DNA of 64,000 bases from Curvibacter gracilis ATCC BAA-807 (GCF_000518645.1 NZ_JADZ01000012.1:186001-250000), one strand, 5' to 3'. Shown: positions 8,399 to 17,050, counted from the stretch's first letter. Translations and numbers: made by a program. The notes: generated from the sequence alone by a model not told the origin.

Positions 8399-9781
8399 AT
8401 GAACCACCCCCGCTTCGCCGTTTTCCGTTTCAGCGCCCTGGCGCTGGCCACGCTGGTGCTGACCGGCACCGCTCAGGCGCAAAGCGCCGCCCCGGCCGCC
8501 TTGCCCGAGGTGCTGGCCGAACTGCGCCAGTTGCGCGAAGAGCTCAAGCAGGTGCGCGCCGAACTCGACAGCGTCAAGCAGCAACAGGCCCAGTCAGGGC
8601 AGGGCGCTGCACCTGCGGGCGCCGGCGCCTGGGCCGGCTACGGCGGCACGGCGGCCAACCCTGGGGCACCCACGGCCGCTGCCGTGGCCAGCGCCGCCCC
8701 GGCCGCCGAGCCTGCGCGTGCCGTGGACAACCCGTTGAGCTTCTTCGGCTACGCCGAGATGAACTACAGCCGCCCGCGCAACAACGCCTCGGGGGCCACC
8801 GCCACGCTGCGCCGCGGCGTGCTGGGCTTTGCCTACCGCTTCAATGAGCGCACCCGCATGGCGGCCGAGCTCGAGGTGGAGAACGCCGTGGTCTCGGCCT
8901 CGGACCAGGGCGAGGTCGAGTTTGAGCAGATGTACATCGAGCACGACCTGAGCGACAGCCTGTCGGCCAAGGCCGGCCTGTTCCTGATGCCGGTGGGCTA
9001 CCTCAACGAAAGCCACGAACCCACGCGCTACTTCGGCGTGAACCGCAATCTGGTCGAGACGGCCATCATCCCCAGCACCTGGCGCGAGATGGGTCTGGGC
9101 CTGCGCGGCACCACGGCCGGTGGTCTGCGCTGGGATGCGGGCATGGTCACCAGCTTCGACCTCACCAAGTGGGATGCCACCAGCAGCGAGGGGCGTGATT
9201 CCCCATTGGGCGCCATCCACCAGGAGGGGCAGCTGGCCAAGGCCCGCAACGCCGCCTTCTATGGCGCGCTCAACTACAACGGCATTCCGGGCTTCAATGT
9301 CGGCGGCAGCGTGTTCAATGGCGGTGTGGGCCAGAAGCAGACCAGCTTCGCCGCGCCGAACGCCTCGCTCACCCTGGCCGAGTTGCACACCCGCTGGCAA
9401 CCGGGCCGCTGGGACCTGTCGGCCCTGGCCGCCCAGGGCCGCTTCAGCGACATCTCGTCGCTCAACGCCACCTTTGCCGGCCAGGCCACCCCGGTGCCCA
9501 GCCGCTTCGGAGGCTGGTATGCCCAGGCCGCCTACCGGGTCTGGAGCCAGGGCGAATACGCCGCCGTGCCCTTCGCACGCTACGAGCGCCTGAACACAGC
9601 CAGCGCCTACACCGGTCTGCCGGTGGGCCTGTCGCCCTCCATCCTGCCCGATGTGCGGGTGATGACCGTGGGCACCAGCTTCTACCTGAATCCGCAGGTG
9701 GTGCTCAAGGCCGATTTCCAGCGCTACCTCAGCGACAAGTCGCTGGACATGTTCAATCTGGGCGTGGGCTTCCACTTCTAA
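8399..9781 (+). CDS. Outer membrane porin with N-terminal coiled coil (OprO/OprP-like)
   Basis: A 460-residue precursor: signal peptide ending TAQAQ, a heptad-like coiled coil (LRQLREELKQVRAELDSV, about residues 45-62), a Pro/Ala linker, then a barrel starting SFFGYAEMNYSRP and ending in the Phe-terminated strand FNLGVGFHF typical of outer membrane proteins. The Tyr/Phe-rich strands and the motif FLMPVGYLNESHEP place it with the phosphate-selective O/P-type and related periplasm-anchored porins. A TTG 15 bp upstream is in frame but ATG 8399 is preferred. In this operon it may let iron chelates or other small solutes in; the substrate is not visible. Confidence 0.8.
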   Translation: MNHPRFAVFRFSALALATLVLTGTAQAQSAAPAALPEVLAELRQLREELKQVRAELDSVKQQQAQSGQGAAPAGAGAWAGYGGTAANPGAPTAAAVASAAPAAEPARAVDNPLSFFGYAEMNYSRPRNNASGATATLRRGVLGFAYRFNERTRMAAELEVENAVVSASDQGEVEFEQMYIEHDLSDSLSAKAGLFLMPVGYLNESHEPTRYFGVNRNLVETAIIPSTWREMGLGLRGTTAGGLRWDAGMVTSFDLTKWDATSSEGRDSPLGAIHQEGQLAKARNAAFYGALNYNGIPGFNVGGSVFNGGVGQKQTSFAAPNASLTLAELHTRWQPGRWDLSALAAQGRFSDISSLNATFAGQATPVPSRFGGWYAQAAYRVWSQGEYAAVPFARYERLNTASAYTGLPVGLSPSILPDVRVMTVGTSFYLNPQVVLKADFQRYLSDKSLDMFNLGVGFHF

Positions 9782-9845
9782 TCGGGCACTGCGATTCGCT
9801 AACATCACCCACCTTGCCCCAAGCCCTGGCTGAAAGCCCCGCACC

Positions 9846-10400
9846 ATGATCACCCGGCGTCAAACCCTGCAGAAACTCGCGCTCGGCGCACCGCCCCTGG
9901 TGTGGACCGCGCAGGCCTTTGCCGCCAGTTTCCTGAGTCTGGAGCAGGCCCAGCGTGCCCTGCTGCCGCAGGCCAGCGAGTTCGTGGAGCAGGCCCTGGT
10001 GCCCGATGTGGCCGCGCTCAGGGCGGCCGGGCTGGGGGTGCCGGCAGGCTACGCCCCCAAGGCCTGGCTGGCGCGCACCGGTGAGGCTTTTCAGGGCTGG
10101 GTGCTGCTGGACCGCGTGGTGGGCAAGTACGAGTTGATCGACTATGCCGCGGGCTTCAACGCCCAGGGGCAGGTCAGCGGGGTGGAGGTGCTGGTCTACC
10201 GGGAGTCGCATGGGGCCGAAATCCGCACCCCGGCCTGGCGGCGCCAGTTCGAGGGCCGCAAAGGGCCTTCGCAGATCCGTTTCGGCGACGACATCCGCAA
10301 CATCTCGGGGGCCACCCTGTCGTGCCAGCACGTGACCGAGGGCGTGCAGCGCCTCAGCGCCCTGGTGCAGGGCCTGGTCAAGGCGCGCGAGGGCCGCTGA
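9846..10400 (+). CDS. Exported FMN-binding domain protein, predicted covalent flavin acceptor
   Basis: A 184-residue protein. The N-terminus ITRRQTLQKLALG then WTAQAFAA-S looks like a twin-arginine signal. The C-terminal domain carries the flavinylation sequence NISGATLS (residues 152-159), the site where ApbE links FMN through phosphoester to a Thr, most likely Thr157, as in NqrC and RnfG. The next gene is apbE (2-bp gap), so enzyme and substrate are encoded together. The family's usual Asp six residues before the Thr is Arg151 here, while D148-D149 lie just ahead. It should act as a periplasmic one-electron flavin carrier. Confidence 0.85.
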   Translation: MITRRQTLQKLALGAPPLVWTAQAFAASFLSLEQAQRALLPQASEFVEQALVPDVAALRAAGLGVPAGYAPKAWLARTGEAFQGWVLLDRVVGKYELIDYAAGFNAQGQVSGVEVLVYRESHGAEIRTPAWRRQFEGRKGPSQIRFGDDIRNISGATLSCQHVTEGVQRLSALVQGLVKAREGR

Positions 10401-10401
10401 C

Positions 10402-11250
10402 TTGCTGCACCAACGCGCCCGCCCCCTGCTGGGCACCCTGGTGATGCTGCGCCTGCGCGACGAGCACGGCGCCCGGGCCGAGCAGGCCATGGCCCAGGCC
10501 TTCGAGGCGGTGGCGCTGATCGACCGCCTCATGAGCGCCCACCAGGCCGGCAGCGATCTGCATCGGCTGGCCGGCGCGCGGGCCGGTGATCTGATGGAAC
10601 TTCACCCCCACACCGCGCGGGTGCTGGTGCTGGCCCACTATTGGCAGCGCCAGAGCGCGGGCGCTTTCGACCCCTTGCAGGCCGGCGCCGAGCTGGCCCG
10701 ACGCGGCCTGCGGCCCGCACTGGCGCCGGCCTTGGGCCAGGCCCTGGCCAGCTGGAGCTCTCTGAGCTGGGTCGCGCCCCACACGGTGCGCGTGGACGGT
10801 GCGCTGCCGCTGGACTTGGGCGGCATCGCCAAAGGTTACGCGGTGGACTGCGCCTTGGCCGTGTTGCGCCAGCACGGTGTGCCCGGCGCCCTGGTCAATG
10901 CCGGCGGCGATCTGCGGGCCTATGGCCCCACGCCCTGGCCGATCGAATTGCGCCTGCCCGAAGCCCCCACCCGCACCCGGCGCCAGCCGGGTCTGCGCGG
11001 CCTGCGCGACGCGGCCCTGGCCTCGTCGGTGAGCGGGCTGCAACGCGCTGACTGGGTGCGCACCGGGCACACCCGACCGGGCGCCCGAGGGCGGCCTGGG
11101 TTGCTGCCCACGGCCTGTACCGTCATGGCGCTGGACTGCGTGAGCGCCGACGCCTTGACCAAATGGGTGCTGCAGTGCCCGGCCGGTGCGCCGCAGGGGC
11201 GGCTGGCGCGGGTGTTGCGCGCCCACCGGGCGCGGGTGTGGCTGGCATGA
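10402..11250 (+). CDS. apbE: FAD:protein FMN transferase
   Basis: A 282-residue ApbE: RPLLGTLVML near the start, the flavin site LDLGGIAKGYAVD (about residues 135-147), NAGGDLRAYG, and the magnesium-binding end SADALTKWVL. It splits FAD and attaches FMN to a Thr of target proteins, here surely the product of the gene just upstream. The start is TTG at 10402, two bases after the preceding stop, with GAGGG 8 nt upstream; the later ATG at 10444 would delete the conserved RPLLGT region. The protein has no signal peptide or lipobox, unlike the usual periplasmic ApbE lipoproteins, so it may work in the cytoplasm. It overlaps the next gene by ATGA. Confidence 0.88.
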   Translation: MLHQRARPLLGTLVMLRLRDEHGARAEQAMAQAFEAVALIDRLMSAHQAGSDLHRLAGARAGDLMELHPHTARVLVLAHYWQRQSAGAFDPLQAGAELARRGLRPALAPALGQALASWSSLSWVAPHTVRVDGALPLDLGGIAKGYAVDCALAVLRQHGVPGALVNAGGDLRAYGPTPWPIELRLPEAPTRTRRQPGLRGLRDAALASSVSGLQRADWVRTGHTRPGARGRPGLLPTACTVMALDCVSADALTKWVLQCPAGAPQGRLARVLRAHRARVWLA

Positions 11251-11726
11251 ACCGGCGCCACCCCCCTCATCATGGGGCCCACCGCCCGCCACGCTGGCGA
11301 GCCGGCTGGAGCCGCCGTGGCATCGGGGCCCTGGTCGTGCTGCTGCTGGGGCTGTGGCTCAGCGGCATGGCCTTGTGGGCCTGGGGCGGCGAATGGTCAC
11401 CCGACACACCGCCCTGGCAAAACCAGGCCCACCGCGCGGCCCAGGTGCTGCACGGCGTGCTGGTGTGGGCCGTGTGTGCGCTGGCCGGGCGCTGGCTGGG
11501 GCCGCACGCGTTGCAGATGTGGGGGCGCAAAGGCGCCCGTGTGGCCTGGTGGCTGGGTTTGCTCACAGCCGCCCTGGGGGCCTGGGTGGCGCTGGCCGGT
11601 CTGGGACTGCTGTACGGGCCAGCCGACTGGCGCGAGGCCCTGGTGGCCCTGCATTGGTGGCCGGGCCTGCTGTGGCCGCTGTTGGCTTTGGGGCACGGCC
11701 TGTATCACCGCTGGCTGGGGCGCTGA
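11247..11726 (+). CDS. Four-helix membrane protein with haem-ligand-like histidines
   Basis: A 159-residue protein coupled to apbE by a 4-bp ATGA overlap. Four hydrophobic helices lie at about residues 26-48, 65-86, 98-122 and 130-152. Histidines in helix 2 (QVLHGVLVW) and helix 4 (ALHWWPG and LGHGLYH) could bind b-type haem, as in cytochrome b561 or DUF4405-like proteins. I cannot assign it to a family. From position and features I infer a quinol- or haem-linked membrane electron donor to the flavin protein encoded two genes upstream. Confidence 0.7.
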   Translation: MNRRHPPHHGAHRPPRWRAGWSRRGIGALVVLLLGLWLSGMALWAWGGEWSPDTPPWQNQAHRAAQVLHGVLVWAVCALAGRWLGPHALQMWGRKGARVAWWLGLLTAALGAWVALAGLGLLYGPADWREALVALHWWPGLLWPLLALGHGLYHRWLGR

Positions 11727-11792
11727 AGGCGGGTAGCGCAGGGCAGGGCAGGGGGCATCGGCCACTGCCACCGGCGCTTCACGTTCTGAAGG

Positions 11793-11798
11793 CACAAT
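11793..11798 (+). promoter_or_regulatory. -10-like hexamer for leaderless lgt mRNA
   Basis: CACAAT ends seven bases before the lgt ATG at 11806, which would put the transcription start at the start codon. No Shine-Dalgarno lies within 5-10 nt of the ATG; the nearest purine run is too far upstream. No convincing -35 is seen. Confidence 0.45.
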
Positions 11799-11805
11799 CT
11801 CGCGC

Positions 11806-12633
11806 ATGCTGATTTACCCCCAATTCAACCCCGTGGCCCTGCAGCTGGGGCCCTTGTCCGTGCACTGGTACGGCCTGACCTACCTGGCCGCCTTCGGCCT
11901 GTTCATGCTGCTGGGCATCCAACGCCTCAAGCACCAGCCCTACGCGTCGTTGCAGGGCCCGCAGGCCTGGAGCCGGCGCGATGTCGAGGACATCCTGTTC
12001 TACGGCGTGCTGGGCGTGGTGCTGGGCGGGCGCCTGGGCTACTGCTTCTTCTACAAGCCCCTGCATTACCTGAGCCACCCGCTGGAGATCCTGCAGATCT
12101 GGACCGGGGGCATGAGCTTTCACGGCGGCCTGCTGGGCGTGATCGTGGCCCTGGTTTGGTTTGCCCGGGCGCATCACCGGCCCTGGCTGCAGGTGACCGA
12201 TTTTGTGGCCCCTTGCGTGCCCACCGGGCTCGCGGCCGGGCGCGTGGGCAACTTCATCAATGGCGAACTGTGGGGGCGTTTCAGCCCGCCAGACCTGCCC
12301 TGGGGCATGGTGTTCCCGCAGTCGGGCTCGATGCTGCCGCGCCACCCCTCGCAGGTCTATCAGATGCTGCTCGAAGGGCTGCTGCTGTTCGTGCTGCTGT
12401 GGCTCTATGCGCGCAAGCCCCGTCGCCTGGGTGAGGTGTCGGCCGCCTTCTTGCTGGGCTATGGCGTGCTGCGCTTCACGGCCGAGTACTTCCGCGAGCC
12501 CGATGCCTTCCTGGGCCTGCTGTCCATGGGCATGAGCATGGGCCAGTGGCTGTGCGTGCCCATGGTGCTGGGTGGTGTCCTGATGTGGCGCTGGGCCCAG
12601 GGGCAGCCCCTGCCGGGCGCTAGCGCCCGCTGA
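11806..12633 (+). CDS. lgt: Prolipoprotein diacylglyceryl transferase
   Basis: A 275-residue, seven-helix inner membrane enzyme that moves diacylglycerol from phosphatidylglycerol to the lipobox Cys of prolipoproteins, the first step of lipoprotein maturation. The family hallmarks are present: VHWYGLTYL near the start, [18 protein letters not shown] with the conserved His near residue 106, and the signature [13 protein letters not shown] near residue 146. Full length for the family. It would process lipoproteins such as the peroxidase at 7125. The start sits just downstream of a -10-like CACAAT without a Shine-Dalgarno. Confidence 0.97.
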   Translation: MLIYPQFNPVALQLGPLSVHWYGLTYLAAFGLFMLLGIQRLKHQPYASLQGPQAWSRRDVEDILFYGVLGVVLGGRLGYCFFYKPLHYLSHPLEILQIWTGGMSFHGGLLGVIVALVWFARAHHRPWLQVTDFVAPCVPTGLAAGRVGNFINGELWGRFSPPDLPWGMVFPQSGSMLPRHPSQVYQMLLEGLLLFVLLWLYARKPRRLGEVSAAFLLGYGVLRFTAEYFREPDAFLGLLSMGMSMGQWLCVPMVLGGVLMWRWAQGQPLPGASAR

Positions 12634-12936
12634 GGCCGCAGGCGCCTTGGTCTGCCAGGTGCAGGCTGGGTGCAGGCCCGGTGTCGGCCTGGCCTGTATC
12701 TCCCCGAACAGGGGCCTTGCTCGGGCCGGGCCTGTTCTCTGCAACCGGTATTTCAGCCCAGCTTCAGCCTGGTTTCGGGGGTAAACACCGAGGGCTGGGT
12801 GCTTGTACTGGACGCTCAAATCAAAATAATTAGCTGTAATTATGAAAAATTACAGCGCCCAGCCTCTCTGCCGTCCTGGCCTTGGCCCGGTGCACGGCCG
12901 CCCGCGGCGGCCAGCCCACGCCACACCGGAGCGGCC
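12634..12936. other. Intergenic region upstream of the malonate operon
   Basis: About 300 bp without a gene. The left two thirds is GC-rich with no clear signal. The right part holds an AT-rich island (about 12815-12860) with a possible promoter (TTGTAC at 12803-12808, AATAAT at 12825-12830, 16-bp spacer) directly followed by a perfect inverted repeat. This is the natural place for the operon promoter and for autoregulation by the GntR protein. Confidence 0.5.
12833..12856. repeat. Perfect 9-bp inverted repeat, possible GntR operator
   Basis: GCTGTAATT, six bases, then AATTACAGC. It overlaps the expected transcription start of the candidate promoter at 12803-12830, the position of a repressor operator. 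The flanking AT-rich text also resembles degenerate copies of a hairpin repeat scattered in Comamonadaceae genomes, so a repeat remnant is the alternative. Confidence 0.5.
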
Positions 12937-13605
12937 ATGCGCCTGAAGCCCAACTCCCTGCACAGCGAGGTGGCCGACCAGTTGCGTGAGCGCATCTTCA
13001 ATGGTGAGCTGGCGCCGGGCATGTTTCTGGACGAGGTGGCCCTGTGCGAGCGCCTGTCCATCTCACGCACCCCCTTGCGCGAAGCCCTCAAGGTGCTGAG
13101 TGCCGAGGGCTTGCTGCGCCATGAGCCGCGTCGGGGCTGCTTCGTCAACGAGGTGACCGAGCGCGATCTGGACGAGATCTTTCCGCTCATCGCCTTGCTG
13201 GAAGGGCGCTGCGCCTACGAGGCGGCCCGCCATGTCAACGATGCCGACCTGGCCACGCTCGCGGTCTTGCACGATCAACTGCAGGCCTGCGCCCAGGCCC
13301 AGCAGCTGACCGAGTACTACCAGGTCAACTACCAGATCCACGAGGCCATCATCCGCCTGGCCGACAACCGCTGGCTGGCGCAGACCATTGCTGACCTGCG
13401 CAAGATCCTGCGCCTGGCCCGCCTGCAGTCCTTGCAGGCCCCGGGGCGCATCGGGCAGAGCCTGTCCGAGCACCTGGCGGTGCTGGCGGCCCTCAAGGCA
13501 CGCGATGCCGAAGGGGCCGAGGCCGCCATGCGAACCCATCTGTTGCGTCAGCGTGAGGCGCTGCGTGACCTGGCCCGTCAACAACCCAGCCGACTCCTCG
13601 CATGA
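12937..13605 (+). CDS. GntR-family (FadR subfamily) transcriptional regulator
   Basis: A 222-residue regulator with an N-terminal winged helix (SLHSEVADQLRERIFNGEL, then LSISRTPLREALKVLSAEGL as recognition region) and an all-helical FCD effector domain (LEGRCAYEAARH, with metal-ligand-like His in YQIHEAI and SEHLAVLAAL). ATG 12937 follows a CGGAG ribosome site. Its stop overlaps the malonyl-CoA decarboxylase start (ATGA), so it is the first gene of the malonate operon and most likely its regulator, like MatR; the ligand would be malonate or malonyl-CoA by inference. Confidence 0.9.
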   Translation: MRLKPNSLHSEVADQLRERIFNGELAPGMFLDEVALCERLSISRTPLREALKVLSAEGLLRHEPRRGCFVNEVTERDLDEIFPLIALLEGRCAYEAARHVNDADLATLAVLHDQLQACAQAQQLTEYYQVNYQIHEAIIRLADNRWLAQTIADLRKILRLARLQSLQAPGRIGQSLSEHLAVLAALKARDAEGAEAAMRTHLLRQREALRDLARQQPSRLLA

Positions 13606-15113
13606 ACGCCACCACCACCTGGATCAGCCGCCGCGTCTCCAAACTGCTGCCTGCAGCCCTGGCCAAGGATGAGGCGGCTGCGGGCACCCCGGTCAAAAGC
13701 GAAGCTGCTGCCACCCCCTTGCGTGGCCCCGGCAGCGCCCCCGCGCCCAGCCCGCGCGGCAAGCCGCCCCAGCGCAGCACCCGCGAGCGCCTGGAGGCCA
13801 CCCTGCGCCAGGGCGACGAGGCGCTGTCGCCGCGCATGCTGCGGCGGGCGCTCGACGAGCTGCGCGGCATCATCGACCCGCGCGTCAGCGAGGTCGAGGG
13901 CGGGCGCCGCGCCGCGGCCCTGGCCGTCTGGTACCAGGGCGCCACGCCGGCGCGCCGGCGTGACCTGTGGCTGCTGATGAGCGAGATGTTCGTGGCCGAC
14001 GCCGACAAGGCGCGCGAGGCCCAGGCCCGTTTTGCAGCCGCCGTGGGCACCCCGGACGAGGCCGTGGCCGAGGTGCATTACCGCCGTGCCACCGTGTCGC
14101 CACGCCGACGCCTGCTGCAGCGCTTCAGCGTGTACCCGGGCGGGGTGCAGTTCCTGGTCGATCTGCGTGCCGAGCTGCAGCCCCACCTCAAGGCCGACCG
14201 GCGCCTGCAGGCCCTGGATGTGGAGATGGAGTACATGTTCTCCACCTGGTTCGATGTCGGGTTTCTGGACCTGCGCCGCATCAGCTGGGATTCGCCGGCC
14301 TCGCTGATCGAGAAACTGATCCAGTACGAGGCCGTGCACGACATCAAGAGCTGGTCCGACGTGAAGAACCGCCTCGACAGCGACCGCCGCTGCTATGGCT
14401 TCTTCCACCCGCGTCTGCCCGAGGTGCCGCTGATCTTCATCGAGGTGGCCCTGCTCGACGACATGGCCAGCGACATCGTGCCCCTGCTCGACGAGTCGGC
14501 CGCAGCGGCCGACCTGCAAAAGGCCACCACCGCGATCTTCTATTCGATCAGCAACACCCAGGTCGGCCTGCGCGGCGTGAGTTTCGGCGACTCGCTGATC
14601 AAGCGCGTGGTCGATACCTTGAAGGAAGAGTTCCCCAAGCTCAAGACCTTTGCCACCCTGTCGCCCATCCCGGGCCTGCGGCCCTGGTTGCAGCGCAACC
14701 TGGCGGCCCAGTTGGAGCGCCTGGACGAGCGTGCCCTGCGTGAGCTGGGCCGCGCCGTCAGCTTCGAGCCGCCCAGCACCGAGCATGTGCTGGGCGCCCT
14801 GGACAAGCCGCTGGCGCTGGACGCCAAGTCGCCGTTGCGCCAGTTTCTGCTGCGTTGTGCCGCCCAGTACCTGGGGGCCGAGTGGCAAGAGGGCAAGCCG
14901 CTGGACCCGGTGGCGCGCTTCCACCTGGGCAATGGCGCCCGCGTGGAGCGCTTGAACTGGGCTGGCGACCCCTCGCCCAAGGGGCTCAAGCAGTCGTATG
15001 GCCTGATGGTCAACTACCTGTACGACCTCAAACGCCTGGACAAGCACCGGGCCCAGCTGGCGCAGGGGCGCATCCCCATGGCCGCCGAGATCGAGGGCCT
15101 GCTCAAGCCCTGA
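13602..15113 (+). CDS. matA: Malonyl-CoA decarboxylase
   Basis: A 503-residue protein with the two-domain layout of malonyl-CoA decarboxylases: an N-terminal helical domain (about residues 50-170) and a C-terminal GNAT-like catalytic domain. Signature segments are present: FSVYPGGVQFLVDLRAEL, STWFDVGFLDLRRISWDSPA, FFHPRLPEVPLIFIEVAL, the catalytic-site Ser in TLSPIPGLRPWL and the catalytic His in RFHLGNGARVERLNW. It converts malonyl-CoA to acetyl-CoA and carbon dioxide in the cytoplasm. It is paired with malonyl-CoA synthetase at 17104, completing a malonate-to-acetyl-CoA route. Confidence 0.96.
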   Translation: MNATTTWISRRVSKLLPAALAKDEAAAGTPVKSEAAATPLRGPGSAPAPSPRGKPPQRSTRERLEATLRQGDEALSPRMLRRALDELRGIIDPRVSEVEGGRRAAALAVWYQGATPARRRDLWLLMSEMFVADADKAREAQARFAAAVGTPDEAVAEVHYRRATVSPRRRLLQRFSVYPGGVQFLVDLRAELQPHLKADRRLQALDVEMEYMFSTWFDVGFLDLRRISWDSPASLIEKLIQYEAVHDIKSWSDVKNRLDSDRRCYGFFHPRLPEVPLIFIEVALLDDMASDIVPLLDESAAAADLQKATTAIFYSISNTQVGLRGVSFGDSLIKRVVDTLKEEFPKLKTFATLSPIPGLRPWLQRNLAAQLERLDERALRELGRAVSFEPPSTEHVLGALDKPLALDAKSPLRQFLLRCAAQYLGAEWQEGKPLDPVARFHLGNGARVERLNWAGDPSPKGLKQSYGLMVNYLYDLKRLDKHRAQLAQGRIPMAAEIEGLLKP

Positions 15114-15232
15114 AGACGGCCTGCGGCCTGGGCCCCGGCGGGGCCCGGGCCCTTTGTCAGGCCGGGCATTTTCCGAGCCGGGACGGCCCACCGAAGGCCG
15201 CCCGCATTCCATCACGACAGGAGACAAACCGC

Positions 15233-16237
15233 ATGAACCGATCGATCCAACGCCGCGCCTTGTTGCGCACCGCATCCCTCCTGGGCAGCACCGCTGCCCT
15301 GGGCCCGCTGGCCGGGCTGGGCCAGGCCTGGGCGCAAAGCGCCTGGCCGGCCAAGCCCGTCAACATGGTGGTGCCGTTTCCGGCCGGTGGGGGCACCGAC
15401 GCTTTTGCCCGACCGCTGTCGGCTGCGTTCTCCAAGCAGACGGGCAAGCAGCTCATCGTGGACAACCGGGGCGGCGCCGGGGGCACGCTGGGGGCGGGCA
15501 TCGCGGCCCGGGCCGCACCCGATGGCTACAACCTGTTCATGGGGGGCGTGCACCACGCGATCGCGCCCTCGGTCTACCCCAAGCTCGATTACGACCTCGA
15601 AAAAGACTTCATCCCCCTGGCCATGCTGGCCAACGTGCCGCAGGTGCTGGTGGTCAACCCCAAGAAGGTGCCGGGCGATTTCAAGGCCTTTCTGGCCGCG
15701 GTGCGGGCGGCGCCGGGGCAATTCAACTTCGGCTCGGCGGGTGGCGGCACCTCGCACCACCTGGCCGGCGAGCTGTTCAAGCTCCAGACCCGCACCTTCA
15801 TCACCCACATCCCCTACCGGGGGGCCGGCCCGGCCTTGCAAGACCTGATGGCCGGCAACGTCGACATGGTGTTCGACGGCCTGGGTTCCTCGGCCACCCA
15901 CATCAAGGGCGGGCGCATCAAGGCCTTGATGGTGTCGGGCGCCAAACGCAACCCGGCCTTCCCCGACGTGCCCTGCGCGGCCGAACTGGGCCTGCCCGAG
16001 TACACCGTCACCACCTGGTACGGCCTGTGGGCGCCCAAGGGCACCCCGGCCGATCTGCAGGCCCAGATCGTCGAGCAGGTGCGCGTGTTGGGGCAGTCTG
16101 AGGAAATCAAGGCCGCGTGGGCTCAAAATGGCGCCGAATTCACGGCCAGCACCCCGCAACAATTCGGGGCTTTCGTGAATGGCGAAATCAAACGCTGGGC
16201 TGCGGTGGTCAAGGCCTCCGGTGCCAAGCTCGATTGA
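15233..16237 (+). CDS. Bug-family (TctC-like) periplasmic solute receptor
   Basis: A 334-residue precursor with signal MNRSIQRRALLRTASLLG... ending AWAQ. The Bug-family signatures follow: VNMVVPFPAGGGTDAFAR, IVDNRGGAGGTLG, ITHIPYRGAGPALQDLMAGNVDM and YGLWAPKGTP. Bug proteins bind small carboxylates in the periplasm, often for tripartite tricarboxylate transporters, but many are orphans; no TctA/TctB membrane genes lie in this window. Malonate or a related diacid is the likely ligand given the neighbours. AGGAGA at 15219-15224 supports ATG 15233. Confidence 0.93.
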   Translation: MNRSIQRRALLRTASLLGSTAALGPLAGLGQAWAQSAWPAKPVNMVVPFPAGGGTDAFARPLSAAFSKQTGKQLIVDNRGGAGGTLGAGIAARAAPDGYNLFMGGVHHAIAPSVYPKLDYDLEKDFIPLAMLANVPQVLVVNPKKVPGDFKAFLAAVRAAPGQFNFGSAGGGTSHHLAGELFKLQTRTFITHIPYRGAGPALQDLMAGNVDMVFDGLGSSATHIKGGRIKALMVSGAKRNPAFPDVPCAAELGLPEYTVTTWYGLWAPKGTPADLQAQIVEQVRVLGQSEEIKAAWAQNGAEFTASTPQQFGAFVNGEIKRWAAVVKASGAKLD

Positions 16238-16267
16238 CAACACAATTCCATCCAGAAAGGTCAATGC

Positions 16268-17050
16268 ATGTCAGCACAGGTACGGGTCGAGCCGGGCTTC
16301 GAAGGAGAGGCCCTGCCCGGGGTGGTGCAGGTGACGCTGTCCAACCCGGGCAAGCTCAACGCCATGTCACGCCCCATGTGGCAGCAGCTGCGCCAGGCCT
16401 TTGTCGAACTGCAGGCGCGCGATGATGTGCGCTGCATTGTGCTGCGCGGCGAGGGTGGGCATTTCTGCGCCGGTGGTGACATTTCCGAGTACCCCGACTT
16501 TCGCTTCGACGAGGCGGCCCTGCGCCACTTCCATGAGGTGGAGGTGTGGGGCGGCCTGTCGGCCATGCTGGCCTGCGATGTGCCGCTGATTGCCTGCATC
16601 GAGGGCGCCTGCATGGGTGCCGGGGTGGAGTTGGCCAGCACCTGCGACCTGCGGCTGGCCGGGCAGTCGGCCCGTTTTGGCGCGCCGATCGCCCGCCTGG
16701 GCTTCCCCATGGCCCCGCGCGAGGTGGCCCTGGTGCGGGCAGCGGCGGGGGATCTCTCGGTGCGCCAGATGCTGCTGGAGGCCGCCACGCTCGATGCCCC
16801 CACGCTGCTGGCGCGGGGCTTTCTGACCCGGCTGCTGCCCGACGATCAGGTGGCCTCTGACGCCCGCCAGAGCGCGGCCCGCATCGCCACCCTCGCGCCC
16901 CAGGCCGCCCGGCTCAACAAGCAGACCTTGCGCGCGCTGGCCACGGCCTTGCCTGAAGCGCTGCTCGACTCCGCCTACGCCTATGCCGACAGCGCCGAGC
17001 ACCGCGAGGGCATTGCCGCCTTCCTGGCCAAACGCACGCCCGCCTTCTGA
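16268..17050 (+). CDS. Crotonase-superfamily protein (enoyl-CoA hydratase/isomerase-like) with an altered active site
   Basis: A 260-residue crotonase-fold protein: oxyanion-hole loops GGHFCAGGD (residues 63-71) and GACMGAGVELA (113-123). The Glu matching rat Glu144 is kept (Glu121), but the position of the second catalytic acid (Glu164) is Ile141, in ARFGAPIARLG. Ordinary hydratases need both, so an isomerase, decarboxylase or other CoA-ester reaction is more likely. GAAAGG before the ATG is the ribosome site. It sits between the receptor and malonyl-CoA synthetase genes, in the operon, and may act on substituted malonyl-CoA esters, which is inference. Confidence 0.88.
   Translation: MSAQVRVEPGFEGEALPGVVQVTLSNPGKLNAMSRPMWQQLRQAFVELQARDDVRCIVLRGEGGHFCAGGDISEYPDFRFDEAALRHFHEVEVWGGLSAMLACDVPLIACIEGACMGAGVELASTCDLRLAGQSARFGAPIARLGFPMAPREVALVRAAAGDLSVRQMLLEAATLDAPTLLARGFLTRLLPDDQVASDARQSAARIATLAPQAARLNKQTLRALATALPEALLDSAYAYADSAEHREGIAAFLAKRTPAF

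Noticed and set aside
10444-10446. ATG as start of apbE
   Set aside because: It would remove the conserved RPLLGT region; TTG 10402 with GAGGG upstream fits the family.
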